DNA of 64,000 bases from Triplophysa rosa (GCF_024868665.1 NC_079894.1:12737005-12801004); one strand, 5' to 3'. Shown: positions 1 through 17,139, numbered from the stretch's first letter. Numbers and translations are program-made. The notes: generated from the sequence alone by a model not told the origin.

Positions 1-1500
1 GTTATTCATTGTGTTTATGCAGCAGTTATATTCATTATTTTTTGTTCTGTTTTTTTTGTATTTCAAGACAAGTGTGCAGGATTTTTTTAAATCAATGCTC
101 GGCACAAAAGCAGTGCATCCTGTCCTTTTTTGTTCTAAAGATGTTTGACATTGAGCTGTGTGGCTATAGCACATGATGCTGTAGAGGCTGTAGGCAATAG
201 CTGTGAAGAGGTCAAGCAATCATTGAGGTCTGGTTCCACAGAGGAAGGTCACATAGCCTATACATCTGTTCCAGCCCAGCAGTCTTCAGATACTATCACA
301 AGTGCAGCGCCAATTCCTTGTATCATTAACTAGTTCCTCCTCGACTTGAACTAATGAGAAATCTGATGGATCGATTTAACTTCTGCTGTGGTGTAAAAAA
401 TGTCTTTTACCGAGATCACATTTGTGCCATCATTCATCGAGAAACATCAAAATGTTTCTATTGCTAGACATTTGGCTGGTCTGGGAGTTAATTTAAAAAT
501 ATACATTCTATGTTAAAACATTATTGAATTCTATACGCAGAATGAAATGAATTGTAAATCGAGGTTGTACAATTAGATTTATGCTTGGGAAAAAGTCATT
601 TTGATCTTATGTCAACCTTGTTGGTTAGAGGCTTAATGAAGCATTCATCATCTTCCCATCAAAACAGCATTTTTGAAACAGCACTGAATGAGCTCTGAAT
701 ATTATCTCCACCCGTAATGCTTTGTATGATTTATACAGTATGACGCACATAACCGCTTGCTCTCAGAAAATGATGATTTTTGTATTAAAAAAAAAAAAAG
801 TGATATTACAATCAGTATATATCAGCAGTGCTTGTAAGTAGAGCAGGTTAAATTGGTGTCATTTCTCATAAAGAACATAATGGAAGGTGACACACCTCAT
901 ATGTTGAGCGCAGTGATGAGACATTGCATGAATAGTCGGAGCCGTGCTCCTGGAATATTTGCTCCACTGATGGGTACTCAAGCATCAGAAACTGCCTTTT
1001 TAACACTCCCTTTATTGGTCCTTTCCTCAGCACCTGCAGCCAGAGCGTGACATTTCTGCCACATTCTGGGGTCCATGTCAATAGCCAGAGAATTTAATAC
1101 CGTTAAATAGACCACATGGCTCAGCAAACTGCCTGTCTGATATATTTTCAGAGATACATTGAGTAGCCATGGCATGCATGGTGTTTTTCAGCAGCGTAAT
1201 ATGAAGGTCTTTTTAGCAGAATATTGACAATTTTGTCTGTACACAGAAAAAATAATTAGGGGAAAAATGATCTTTCCGTTTTACTTTGTCTCACTGTGCC
1301 CCTTTTAATGCACGTGTGTAACACTGGCACTTACAATGCTTTGTTTAAAATCTCTTTAAAGAGCCCAGTCATACCCATAAATGATTTAAGGCAAATGAAA
1401 ATTAAGTGATGTTAATCTTTAATGACTTTGTTCATTGACAGACTAATAGTCAGAGATAAAATGGAGGTCGCGTCATAGTTCGGTGAGAAAAAAGGCAAAG
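1..1500. other. Upstream non-coding DNA, no gene recognised
   Basis: AT-rich sequence with scattered stop codons in all frames. The short open frames here (for example 145-333 and 853-1050) show no recognisable domain, no splice-site context and no codon bias. I see no RNA gene or transposon terminus. It is probably the distal 5' flank of the pbx1 gene that starts at 2229. Confidence 0.6.
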
Positions 1501-1636
1501 CCCAATGCTTCGCGCGCGCACCATTATTTATTTTCATGTTCAACCCCTATCCATCACCGTGTTACCACCCTGTCCAGTCCCGGCGCTAACGCCACATCTT
1601 AAAGCTTATTACGGCGACTCACCTCCCTCGGAAATA

Positions 1637-1646
1637 TGATTGACGT
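1637..1646 (+). promoter_or_regulatory. PBX/PREP-like decamer
   Basis: TGATTGACGT matches the first eight bases of the classic PBX-PREP/MEIS composite site TGATTGACAG. It lies in the presumed pbx1 promoter. The overlapping TGACGTGT is also CRE-like, so the site could serve either factor class. Function is inferred from the motif only. Confidence 0.3.
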
Positions 1647-1752
1647 GTCGCAAAAGAAGCAGGGCGGGACCAAAAACACGTTCTTCCCCAATCAGCGGCG
1701 ACTGGGCAGGACCCTATCCGTTTGTTTCAGCGTCGGTGGGCGTGGTGCGCGG

Positions 1753-1799
1753 TATGTGTCAGTGTTGGTGGGCGGCGTCTCTTGTTATGTGTCAGTGTT
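1753..1799 (+). repeat. Short direct repeat in promoter
   Basis: TATGTGTCAGTGTT occurs exactly twice, at 1753-1766 and 1786-1799. The two copies are 33 bases apart and separated by a GGTGGGCGGCG stretch. It is a small local duplication inside the presumed promoter/leader. Confidence 0.7.
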
Positions 1800-1982
1800 A
1801 CCAGCAGACCTGTGCGAAACAAAAGCACTTCTCTCCCCACGTTTAACGCCTTCAAAGCGCGTCTCAAGTCTGTTTCAGTCGCAAAGCTGTCAAAGGAAAC
1901 AAGGAGTTACGCACCAGAGTCGCAGATTACGCGGGATTAGAGCAGCCCATATACAAAGTTGCTTTCTGTTGTCTTTGCTTTG

Positions 1983-2000
1983 ATGGCAGGAGTGGCTTGA
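1983..2000 (+). other. Possible upstream ORF in pbx1 leader
   Basis: An ATG followed by four sense codons and TGA lies 229 bases before the pbx1 start. A second minimal one (ATG-TTG-TAA) is at 2092-2100. They matter only if transcription starts upstream of 1983, which is not established. Confidence 0.3.
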
Positions 2001-2228
2001 TCCTAAAGCAGCTCTCCAGATCAGATTTCACCCAAACCAGCTGTGAGAGGGAGCTTTGCCTTTTCTCCCCTCTCCCTCTCCATGTTGTAAGCGAGCTCCA
2101 GAAATCAAGAAAGAAAAGGGGGAGTGACGGAGAGAGTTCAAGGGGTTTCTGAAGGAATTTTCTGAGATATTCCTTCCGTTAGGCAAGCAGAGAAAAAAGT
2201 CTCCAGAGTCTAGAGAACAACGGCAAGG

Positions 2229-2413
2229 ATGGATGATCAGCCCCGGTTGATGCACTCCTCTCACGGGGTGGGCATGGCCGGACACCCTGGCCTGGCGCAG
2301 CATATGCAGGATGGCACAGGAGGAGACGCCGATGGAAGAAAACAGGACATTGGAGACATATTACAACAAATCATGACCATAACCGACCAAAGTCTGGACG
2401 AAGCACAGGCGAG
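2229..2413 (+). CDS. pbx1: pbx1 coding exon 1 (residues 1-61 and part of 62)
   Basis: First coding exon of a PBC-class TALE homeodomain transcription factor, a nuclear HOX, MEIS and PREP cofactor. The ATG is in a good Kozak context (AAGGATGG) and begins [11 protein letters not shown]. This N-terminus resembles PBX1 rather than PBX2, PBX3 or PBX4, whose starts differ strongly. From about residue 38 the exon enters the conserved PBC-A region ([19 protein letters not shown]), which family knowledge links to MEIS/PREP binding. The exon ends after two bases of an Arg codon (AG|GTATGT). A second ATG four bases downstream is out of frame and stops after five codons. The pbx1a or pbx1b paralogue cannot be decided without comparison. 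Confidence 0.95.
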
Positions 2414-7549
<5,136 letters not shown>

Positions 7550-7710
7550 AACTCACTCGCAATTAGAGCTCCTTATAAATTATGCAAATGATGACTGGCG
7601 TAATTGAGACATGTTAATCATGTTTTAAGAGCCTAATTACAGAAATGTATAACGGAGGTGGGAGTCTCTAATTAGCTCTGATAACAGGTTGCCCGTGTGA
7701 ATAGCGAAGG
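7550..7710. promoter_or_regulatory. Candidate conserved non-coding element (octamer plus TAAT sites)
   Basis: This dense block contains an octamer ATGCAAAT (7582-7589), several TAATTA/TAATTG-type homeodomain cores (for example GCCTAATTAC and CTCTAATTAGC), a GATAA site and few low-complexity bases. The texture is typical of vertebrate developmental enhancers. Conservation cannot be tested here, so the call is an inference. Confidence 0.35.
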
Positions 7711-10085
7711 AGCAGTTTTTGTGTCGGAGGCGTTTTCCTCTTCGGTCAATGAAAGATGCGAAACCCTAATTTTATGGAGTTGTTATTGATGTGGCAAAGG
7801 TTACGGTGGCCATACTGTGTTTAGTTAGATTGAAAAAAGCAGACGAAGAAAGACGCTTTGGGCAGCTGACCAACATGATGTTTAATATAGATGCACGTTG
7901 CTTTAGGACCAAAACACTCCCTGTATGTTTGTTGTTGTGCCTGTGTGAAGGGCATCACAACACATGTAATTAATCATTCGGAGGATTCGAGTTTGTGGAA
8001 AACTAAACATTATTTCTGGATTTTGTGGTAAGCATAGTTTTACTTTTTTGTCAGCTTTTTTACAGTTTGTGTAAGGGGCTTAATACAAAGCACAGAATTT
8101 GTGCATTTTTTGTGCAATTTTTCAAGATTTTTTTAAGCTTAAAATCTCAAGCTGCATGTAAAGCCATTATAAAACAATGATCAAAAGGCTGTTTGAAAAA
8201 GTTTTCACATGAAGTAAAGCAGATGTCACATCATATTCTAGTGAAATTGATTGTTTGTCATTGTTTGTTTTATGACAAGGGACAGTGATAGAAACGGTCA
8301 TTTCCTTTTAGAAAGATTTCAATGCATCTAAAGCGCATAAAGGCACCACAGCCTGATATCTGCCGCATCAGTACCAGCCATTCTGCAAACTGAGCTTTGT
8401 TCATAGTTGTTTGACAGATATCATATTCGGAGCCATTACAGTGAAAACATCTACTCACTTATTGGATTAAAAATTGCTTTGGAGAGGAAATTTGCTTGCA
8501 GATGTGATGGAGCTTTTTCGGTCTGATATTAGTCTGCGGTGCAGTTTGTAGCCCAATGTAAAAAACTGAATTACAGTAAAAGGCTCTGCAGATGCTGTTA
8601 TTGTCTCTGTGGAGTCAGTCTCAGCCCCTCAGCGGTGCAGTCAATGGCTGTGATCCATATAACAGCATTAGAGCTCTATCTGCCATTTCCACCCAGTAAA
8701 AATCCTCATTGTTACAAACACATTTCAATTCATTCATTTCCTTACGTGCCTTAAGTGTAAAAGGCGGGGCCGTTTCCAGCTATGGTTGCCATACCAACAC
8801 CCCGGGAGTTCATTTAGTTTAATTCAAAGGCCTCGAATTGCCGTTCTCCCGCGTCCCGCTGTTTGATTTCATCGACAGCAGTGGCAGCCGCGCGCAATAC
8901 ATAAAAGACCCCCCTTCATATTCCCCCTAGCCATCATCCCCCCCACCCACTTTCCCCCGCTGCTGTGAGCAGTCAAACACGGACTGGCGAGCGCCCCTTC
9001 CCGACTCGACTTAGTAAAAATGACACAAATTAATATATGCTACTTAAACCAGACCAAGATTAATGGCCGGCTTTCGCTGCAGTTTAGGAACACTGTCAGT
9101 CGACACGTGCTCATTGGACGGAATCACACTGATCAACATTTATTCGCCGTTGTGTTCAGGAAAATGGCAAAGAACTGGGGACCCACACCGCAGCTACAGT
9201 ATGTGACCTAACACATGCTCTTTAGCTTTTTCAAATCCCCAAAAATGACATTTCAGTGTTTTTTATTTCACATATCGTAGGTATTAGACTAATAAAATGA
9301 CACTGATATCTTCTACCTTTGCTAGGTTTCACCAAACAATTTAAGTGTTGCCTCAGCCGTGTTTTAGTACTCGAGGGTACTTCTCAACAGGGAAGAGCAT
9401 TTTCATATTCATTCCATATACTTACTCCAAATGATGTGATATAGAGAGTCTACTGGGGAAGAGGCATGTTGCTTGAGCGCTTTCACATGTAATGAATGCT
9501 TCTAATGCAGATTAATGTAATGCTATTGGCATGGTGTGGCTGTGCTAAAGATCCCCTCCACTCTCTTTAATCAGCGGGGGTTAGATGTTACAGTGGGCGA
9601 GGGAGATGGTGTCGGGGGGATACGGGAGGACGTGTGTCGTTATGTGAAGGTAACTCATAGCTATGAGTCGCTCTCTTGCCGTGAAATATTCTAATTTATG
9701 CTAATGAACCTGGCGCTGCCGTGAGAAACAAAAGGGCTGGCTATGAGCCTGCGTAACCCCCTTGGTGAACACATACACTAGTACACATATTTTCTCTCTG
9801 TGAGATTGAGGGAGAGGAATGATGAATTAAGCCAGCACGCTCGTCGTGTGGTGTCTGCATATGATTGGCAAAACTTTATAGCATTATAGTGGTTTTAGGT
9901 GTCGGCGTATAAGATTCGAAGTTTGTGGGCAAATGAAGAACAGTGACTGAGACTTTCTGTTTCTTTTTTAAAATTTTATTTATTTTCTATGCTTTACCCA
10001 CTTTCAAACATCATTTTTAGCCAAAGATGAAGTGTGTATTTCTGTGCTATTAATAATTGAATATATAATATTTGATATATATATA
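7711..10085. other. Intron 2 segment with possible regulatory patches
   Basis: No gene seen. An imperfect RFX X-box-like palindrome, GTTGCCATACCAAC, lies at 8785-8798 within a GC-richer patch (8760-9000). The region around 9660-9760 has another non-repetitive, TAAT-containing patch. The region turns AT-rich after 9960. Confidence 0.4.
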
Positions 10086-10112
10086 TGGCAAGGAATTCTA
10101 GGTCTTGCGATA
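10086..10112 (+). repeat. 27-bp direct repeat, left copy
   Basis: TGGCAAGGAATTC followed by a 14-base stretch. This unit recurs at 10935-10961 with a single mismatch. The two copies bracket 822 bases that include the TATC microsatellite. Confidence 0.8.
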
Positions 10113-10216
10113 TATAAATATATAATATAATTTAAAAAATTAAGTAAATAATGAAAGTATGAGATAAATGATATATATACAGTATATATATATATAATTT
10201 ATATATATAATATACA

Positions 10217-10258
10217 GTGCTGGCCATCTGAAACCTCGCATCTCCATATTTTGTGACT
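10217..10258. mobile_element. Fragment of foldback MITE (one arm)
   Basis: The stretch around CTGAAACCTCGCATCTCC resembles, in reverse complement, one arm of the foldback element at 39584-39801 (CTGAAACCTTGTATCTCC). The other arm is absent here; the tetranucleotide repeat follows immediately. Confidence 0.45.
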
Positions 10259-10273
10259 TTCGTGATAGATCGT

Positions 10274-10487
<214 letters not shown>

Positions 10488-10934
10488 GAATCATTAAATA
10501 ATAATTTCAAACATTTTGCTATGTCTTAGCAATATTGAGTTAACACCATATATTGAGTGTTGTTCTGGTAATATAGAAGAAAGTTTTTGAACACTGACAA
10601 AATTACACACTTCAGTTTTTCAGCCCTGCGTTATCGCAGCAGATGCACATGCGCGATCAAACACGACCGAATGCATGCCTGGCTGCGGAGGAGCAGAGCA
10701 TGCAGGGGGAGTGCGAAGAGGTGGATTTGGATCACTTCCCAACATGGTGGCCGACGGACGCGTAGGTAGCTTTTAGCACAGCGGGGTGAGGAGCAGGAGC
10801 TTTAGCAGGGGTCAGTGCTCGCCATGGCCGCCTGGCTGGCAACACCACACACACACATACTGAAGAACCGTGACACACTCTGCCCTCAACACTGACGGAA
10901 GCTTAATCGAGGGGAAACGCAGAAACCCCTCATG

Positions 10935-10961
10935 TGGCAAGGAATTCAAGGTCTTGCGATA
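10935..10961 (+). repeat. 27-bp direct repeat, right copy
   Basis: Matches 10086-10112 at 26 of 27 bases. See that entry for the arrangement. Confidence 0.8.
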
Positions 10962-13290
10962 GCTTAGTGGGCTTCCCCTTGCAAAAACATGTTAGATAAG
11001 GAAGGAATTTACTCTAGGTCGATACGGTGGATTTTTGATGGAATTGCAATATACAGTCATCTTCTGTAATTAGGTGGGTGGTAATCATTTCCTCCACGCT
11101 GAGCGCTAAATATTCAATAGCGGTTGACCTTGAGGACGCAGGTCTGGCATCTTTTGGCTAATTACGTGTTTGCTATTGTAGTTCGTTTCTAAACTAAGAA
11201 CCGTTTGTACAGTGTGTGCTAGCCTCTCATGTATACCCCTCACACACACACACTTCCTATTCCGCCTGTCTTCCAGCTCGCCTTCGGCAGTGTTAGTTAT
11301 GGGCAGTTAACTCCTGGAATCCTATTAATGACTGTCATTTTCCTTTTTTGCCTTGTGCATAATCAGCATTGTGCTCTGCTGTCCTACATAACCACTTTTA
11401 GCAGTTCTTGACTAGGTCTTCCGTTGCTAAGAGCACAGGCGGAACATGGGTGGCAGGTGTGTGTGTGCATTTGGGGAGCTGGGGAGGAAGAAGGCTGTTC
11501 CAGTGATATATTACATTTCAAGCCTCCTGCCAGAAAGAGGAACAGTGAGATGTCAAGGCATGTGCAGTAGAGTTTACCTCGACCTGAAGCTAAACCTCCA
11601 CCATCGAGTCCTTATCGACTGGACGGCTCTTGTCGAGAGGTTCATGTCGTCACACCAGCTGGTGACATTGTGTACTTCACCATTCTGGCTGTCTTATTGA
11701 AGGCTGAGGTTCCGGGCGCTCCAATGCACATCTAATTTAAAAAAATTTGACACACAGGGTGAAATACTGTAGGACAGTTTCAGAAACATAATTTAAACTT
11801 TTTAAAATATACAAAGTATATTTTATTATTTTACTGTCTGTTTGGACACCTACATACACTGTTGGTGCCATGGCCTAGTTTGTGCTAATGTGGTTGTCAC
11901 AATTGCAAATGTACGTAGGTTAACCTGTGAAAATTGACAATTCTCAAAATGAATTATGACACCATAGTAAAAATGCTAAAAAGCACTTTTTATTATAAAT
12001 ATTACGATCCAAAATTAAAACAGTGTAGCTTTAAGTTTTTCCCATGCTTGTCTAATTCATAAATCTTTACATAGGTGTGCATCAGACCCACAACCCACAA
12101 AAGCCCGGCAGCTCCTGTTGCTGCGTTTCAGTATTCTCCACTCTTATCCCCCGACAGCATCGCAACCAGACGCCTCCGTATATCTGCATACACCTGCTTT
12201 CATTTGATTTTCTATTACCAGACCTCATAGCACGTGTCTTTCGGAAATCCTCCTCGATAAGGTGCTATTGATGAATTGATATCGGCAGAGGCAGCGGGGA
12301 GATAAAGCTGCACAGGTTAAGAGCTTTGTGGATAGTTTAACCTTGATATAACAGTTGTTTCAGCGAGGTTGATTTTCTCTCATCCATCTTCATCCATCAG
12401 AGCCGCACTGAAGTATGCAAATGAGCGCAGTGGATAGGCGCGTGCTGGCGTTAAATGGGCCGTTTCAAATGTGCGGTGTTCCGCGCTGACAGGGCGATAC
12501 TCCTTACTGTCCAAATTTAGTGTGTCTAAACTAAAGTTCCCCCCCTCCACCCACCTGATACCACGTACCCTAACCGCATACACGCACTTGCGCACCCATT
12601 ACTCTCAATGGAATGGTGGAAACATGGCGCCTTATAAAATATTAATACCATCTTTTTTTCTTTCCCTGCCACATTCTTCTTTATATTTAAATGTGTCAGC
12701 ATAAAATATGAGGCGAGATGCCACACACACTGTGGGTGTACTGCCAGATTTATTTATGTGTGTATTAAATGAACCAGTATGTCCTGATAACAGATACAAG
12801 TACATTTTTAACAGTACTTTTAGTCCAATGCTGCTACTTCAGGTAATGAATTTACGTTAGCAGGTTGTAACGGGTGTGAATGTTATTAGCTGTTTGTGAA
12901 ATATAGCTGTGTAGGTTAATTGGAGAGTGAGGAGTTGTTCTAATTATAATGCTTAATGTCCCAGAATGCCACGGTCACAGGACCACTAGAAAGACATTAA
13001 TGCAGAAAATAAAGTGTAAGAACATTGTTTTTATTGCAAATCGGACATTAATCTGACACACCTTGCTTCTTTGTTTACTTGTAGTTTGTTAAAGGGAGTA
13101 ATGAAAAACAAATTAAATCAGTTATCTGTGAAACAATCTCCACGATGTGAATATTTTTATTAGGAGTAAATGTTGAAATATTGCAGAGTTCAGGTATATC
13201 TCAGCAAGCGCCTTTATTGTAAATGTCCGTTGCTGCTCATATATTTTTATGGGATGCTTTTTAATATTATGTTCATTGTGGTAAGTGTAT
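10962..13290. other. Intron 2 segment, no gene seen
   Basis: Mostly unique-looking sequence. An octamer ATGCAAAT occurs at 12415-12422 in a GC-richer, non-repetitive patch (12390-12600). The open frames at 11229-11700 and 12077-12704 show no recognised domain. Confidence 0.45.
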
Positions 13291-13352
13291 GCCATATATC
13301 AACTGGTAGAGCATGTTAAAGCACCAGCATAGTGGGTTTGATTCCCATGGAA
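13291..13352 (+). repeat. Degenerate tRNA-derived (SINE-like) fragment
   Basis: An A-box-like stretch (TGGTAGAGCATG, 13304-13315) is followed about 20 bases later by a B-box-like stretch (GGGTTTGATTCCC, 13334-13346), the spacing of an internal RNA polymerase III promoter. It does not fold convincingly as a full tRNA and lies directly against a foldback MITE, so a SINE relic is more likely than a tRNA gene. Confidence 0.4.
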
Positions 13353-13370
13353 CATATGGGTAATGTAAAC

Positions 13371-13560
13371 CTTAAAGTGATAGTTCACCCAAAAAAGAAA
13401 ATTCTGTCATCATTTACTCACCCACTTGTCATTTTAAACCTTTATGACTTTCTTTCTTCCGCTGAACACAAAAGATATTTTGAATATAGTTGGTAACCGA
13501 ACAGCACTGGCCCCCATTCACTTCTATTGTATGGACACAAAACTAATGCAAGTGAATCAT
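13371..13560. mobile_element. Foldback MITE (TTAAAG...TTAA family), left arm only
   Basis: It starts TTAAAGTGATAGTTCACCC and continues through the shared internal motifs of this family (TTTACTCACC, GACTTTCTTTCTTC, GAACACAAAAGA, a CATTCACTTC centre). The right arm is missing, so this is a half element. The family resembles the palindromic Angel-type MITEs of cyprinids; the name is a resemblance, not a database call. Confidence 0.6.
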
Positions 13561-15547
13561 TTTAAATGCACTGTAAGAGACTTTGGGAAATAATGTTCAT
13601 CAAATGTATAAATGTAAGTAGTTGACAAATATAACCCGTAAATGTGTCTTGTGGTATGATAGTAAAAATTTTGAAAACATAACTATAAAGATAAATCTCT
13701 CTTAAACTATTTTATATTGTAAATATAAATATTAATAAAACAAAATAATATTACTAACGGTTTGTTTTACAACATTTTTACACATCATAGGACACATGTA
13801 TGGTAAATTAGTCAACTACCTAAATGAAAATCGAAATGCTGCAGTCGATTTAAAAACCTACATAAAATCTATAAAACCTTCTTAAGATCAAGAATCAAGT
13901 TGGATGTTGAAATCTGTGCTGTAATGGATTTTCACTTTGACCCTTAAAAAGCTGCTCCTTTGTCCTTTATAATTACTGTTCAGTTTGTAAAGGGGTGTAG
14001 ATTTCTGCTGTTTCTCATTTAAGTCTCTTCTGATATGTCACCAAGATTTCTTTCATAGGTTTATAGCAGCTATTTTGATCCATTGTGGGATTTCAATAAC
14101 CAGTCATACAAAAAATTGAATCCTGAACAGTGTTAGCCCCTGCAGTTCATGAGTTGTCAGCCGTCCACTCGCTGTATTGCCCAAGGAGGTTTGAAATAAG
14201 CCAACGGGGTGGATCCTGTCCGAGATTGATGGGTCTTTATGCCAATCAGGGTTCGGTGTGCAGGGAATCAATGTAACAAGCCTGGGAAATCTGCCATGTA
14301 GACCTAACCACAACTGGCCTCCACTAAAAAAGCCCATTAACATTAATGAAGGATGGATTTTAAACTTCTTCAGCAATCAAGCCCGATAGGATTTATGAAA
14401 TGAATGGCCTGCCATTAAGAATCATGATTATCATTAGGAAGGACCACACGATAGATCGGTGATCATTCAAAGCCTTCGAATACCAGCATCTCACTATTTT
14501 GACAGACACATTTCTTTCACTTTTTATGAGAACTTATAAGAGGAAAGTTTTCTACACACTTGCTAGTCGGTTAAAGAATTAGTGTACTGTGCAACTAAAA
14601 GAAAATGACATTTTAAACTGGCAGGATATTAAAGCTGGAATTAAATCTGTTTCTTGTAACACAGCTCCATGTTAGCAGTTTATGGAGCTGACAGTGTTTA
14701 AGAATCGAGCTTAACCCCATAACACAATAAAAACGTAACGTTAACATTTCATCCGTAGCTGTTTCAGTAATACAGTCATGTGAAACTGTAGAGATGTATT
14801 GAAACAGTACAGGAAGTACAGGCACCAATGTCGTACATTATATCTCATGCTGAACAGTACGTTCACAAGCGTTGTAATAAGTCAACGGCAGCACAGACAC
14901 AGTGTTCTATAAATCTGTCTTGTAGGTGTCATGATCATTTTTTCTGGAGTGTACGCTAGCGCTTCCCCTGCACAGTATGTCTGTTTTATCAATTAGCCAC
15001 TTAAACCGTTGGTGTCAAATGACCGTCTGGTGGGCAGAGGTTACGCCTGTGAACTAAAGCACTTATTAAAGCTTTTTTGTTTGTAGAACCTAGCATCCGT
15101 TCTGTCTTTTTAGTAACCACGCTTTGTTTTATTGCAATTTGGACACGGTTAGCATTAATGAAGCTTATTGGCTGGTGGAAACCCCACTAACCACCCCTAT
15201 TTCTCTCAGATGTCCTCTCTCTTTCTGTCATTATCACTTTATTTTCTGTATACATGTTACTCTTTTTGCTGTGTTTTTCATTCCCCCAACCCTCAGAAGT
15301 CATTACAGTGCTGTGGAGTTGTGTAATGGAGCCCGCGGTTATCAACTTAATGAATTCTGCCCAGTCGCCTCCATTTATTGTACCCCCTCTCAAATGAAAC
15401 TTACAGTGTGTGAGTCAAATTTGGCAGCATATCTGCCGAACATAAACCGAGGGTCCAACCGTTTCATGTCATATGAAAGGTTGGTACAATCATTTTTACA
15501 GGTGTATAATATGCAAATCTCTTTTAGTGCAAAAGATAATGAGGCTC
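13561..15547. other. Intron 2 segment, no gene seen
   Basis: AT-rich to about 14000, then mixed. The block around 14100-14470 is non-repetitive and could be regulatory, but it shows no decisive motif cluster. The 175-codon open frame at 15124-15651 runs into the palindromic MITE and has no domain, so it is not called. Confidence 0.4.
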
Positions 15548-15808
15548 TCTTTCTTCTGCAGAACACGAAAAAAGATATTTTGGAGAATGTTGGTAACCGA
15601 ACAATGGCAGTACCCATTCACTTGCATTGGTCTTTTATTGTCTACAATTAAAGTGAATGGGTACCGCCGTTGTTCAGTTACCAACATTCTTCAAAATATA
15701 TTCTTTTGTGTTCTGCAGAAGAAAGAAAGTCATACAGGTTTAAAGTGACAAGAGGGCCAGTAAATGATGATAGAATTTTTATTTTGGGGGGAATTATCAC
15801 TCTTAAGC
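15548..15808. mobile_element. Foldback MITE, near-complete palindrome
   Basis: Two arms of about 70 bases around the centre are near-perfect inverted repeats: TTCTGCAGAACAC...GTTGGTAACCGAACA on the left and TGTTCAGTTACCAACATTC...GTGTTCTGCAGAA on the right. The outer left arm is lost. Same family as the elements at 20964, 31863, 37661, 41671, 44014 and 45569. Confidence 0.7.
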
Positions 15809-15849
15809 TAATTTAAACAAAAGAATGTTAAGATGTAAAATAAGTAACA

Positions 15850-16330
15850 GACTGCCCATTGTAACAAACCACATGCAAAGTCCACACGAAGCCAGAGTTT
15901 TCCCTATCCCATTTTTTTCCTTTTAATTCAGTAAACATGGCGTCGTCTCAAGAAATATCTGCGTACACACTAAACCACTGAAACCGACTCAAAACGCTAG
16001 TATACATGGCAAATCAGTATGTGGCGCTGTAATTCTGCCACAGAGATACACTAAAAACAGAGAAGCCAACTTTGAGCATGCGCAAAAATCTTGCACGCTG
16101 GGGTGATGACATCTTCGTTTCAGAAAATATACGGATTAGGTGTAGGCTACATACGAAAGCGCAAGGGTGTCATTTTCAGATTTATCCACTCTGGGACCCG
16201 GTTTCAAAAATAGCGGTTTCAGGCTCCCAAAACGCCGGAATCCGTCTGTACGAAATGCCGATGCGATACAAAAATTTTACATATACAGCTGACTGTGTGG
16301 ATGGCCTCTAAGAATTCAGGAAAAATGTTT
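15850..16330. other. Probable old dispersed repeat, unclassified
   Basis: GC-richer stretch with motifs such as GCGGTTTCAGGCTCCC and AACGCCG, set in AT-rich intron. The texture is like that of a degenerate dispersed repeat, but I could not define termini or a target duplication. The open frame at 16072-16311 has no recognised domain. Confidence 0.25.
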
Positions 16331-16502
16331 TTAAAACCCTGTTTTTAATTTGACATTTCAGTAAAATTGTTATGAAAATAACAATTTTATAATGAAAAGT
16401 GTTGTATTAAGAAAAATTTTTGGACACCACTAAATGTGTAGCCATTATTTGCTCGTGAGATGGCAGCCATATTGCCATTCTCCTGTTGTCCAGAACACTG
16501 TT

Positions 16503-16503
<1 letters not shown>

Positions 16504-16571
<68 letters not shown>
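16504..16571 (+). repeat. (CT)n microsatellite
   Basis: A pure CT dinucleotide array of 68 bases. The frames encoding Arg-Glu repeats on the minus strand are artefacts of it. Confidence 0.97.
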
Positions 16572-16574
<3 letters not shown>

Positions 16575-16644
16575 TTCTCTGTTGTGTAGGCTGGGGTTTT
16601 CTTTGGCAGACTTGGACCACAGCTCGTTAGACTGAAAGAATGCA

Positions 16645-16770
16645 CTACTTTAATTAATGATATGTAAATATCTTTCAGTGGGCTGCATTTGCATATTAAG
16701 AGAGATTTGCGGAATCTGTGGAGTAATATATTTTAATTAGGGATTAATTAAAAATAATGGGAATTTCATT
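16645..16770. promoter_or_regulatory. Candidate conserved non-coding element
   Basis: Contains an octamer ATTTGCAT (16687-16694) between clustered homeodomain cores (TTAATTAATGATATG, TTTTAATTAGGGATTAATTAAA). The motif density and lack of simple repeat suggest an enhancer-type element. Function is not demonstrated. Confidence 0.35.
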
Positions 16771-17139
16771 TTGCCTGGCAGGTTGGTTTGCTCCAGCATG
16801 CGCCTGGCATCCGCCTGACTGAACACCGGCCTCCCACCTCCCACCAATAAGCTTCCTTTCTCTCTTTTCTGCTCCTTAAGATCTTTCTTTTTCCACTTCT
16901 TTCCTCTGAAATCATTTTCTTTTCCTTTCTCTCTTCTCTCATCATGTCCACCTCATCCAAACGCATCCTTTCTGATGCTCCTAACTCACCTCTGTAGATA
17001 ATTTCAATATGATAATAGCATTACATGGTTTGCAGTATGACTCACATTCCCTCCGTCCTTTCATTCCTCCTTTCTGTATTTTTCCCCTCCCCGTCTCTCT
17101 CCCTTGCTCCGTATTTTCGTCCTGAAGGATAGGGAATGA

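Larger units (their letters stand above)
1500..1980 (+). promoter_or_regulatory. pbx1: Probable pbx1 promoter region
   Basis: The base composition changes here from AT-rich to GC/CpG-richer. A GC box (GGGCGG, 1662-1667), a CCAAT box (1688-1692, in the context CCCCAATCAG) and two further GGTGGGCG stretches (near 1736 and 1768) lie 430-570 bases before the pbx1 start codon. No clear TATA box is placed for this gene. That fits a CpG-type developmental promoter, but the transcription start cannot be fixed from sequence alone. Confidence 0.45.

Noticed and set aside
13291..13352. A tRNA gene
   Set aside because: A- and B-box-like motifs are present, but the acceptor stem and anticodon arm do not form. 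A SINE relic is more likely.
15124..15651. 175-codon plus-strand open frame
   Set aside because: No recognisable domain; its 3' part is the arm of a palindromic MITE. It is not flanked by convincing splice sites.
16387..16645. Minus-strand frames with long Arg-Glu runs
   Set aside because: Artefact of the CT dinucleotide array at 16504-16571.
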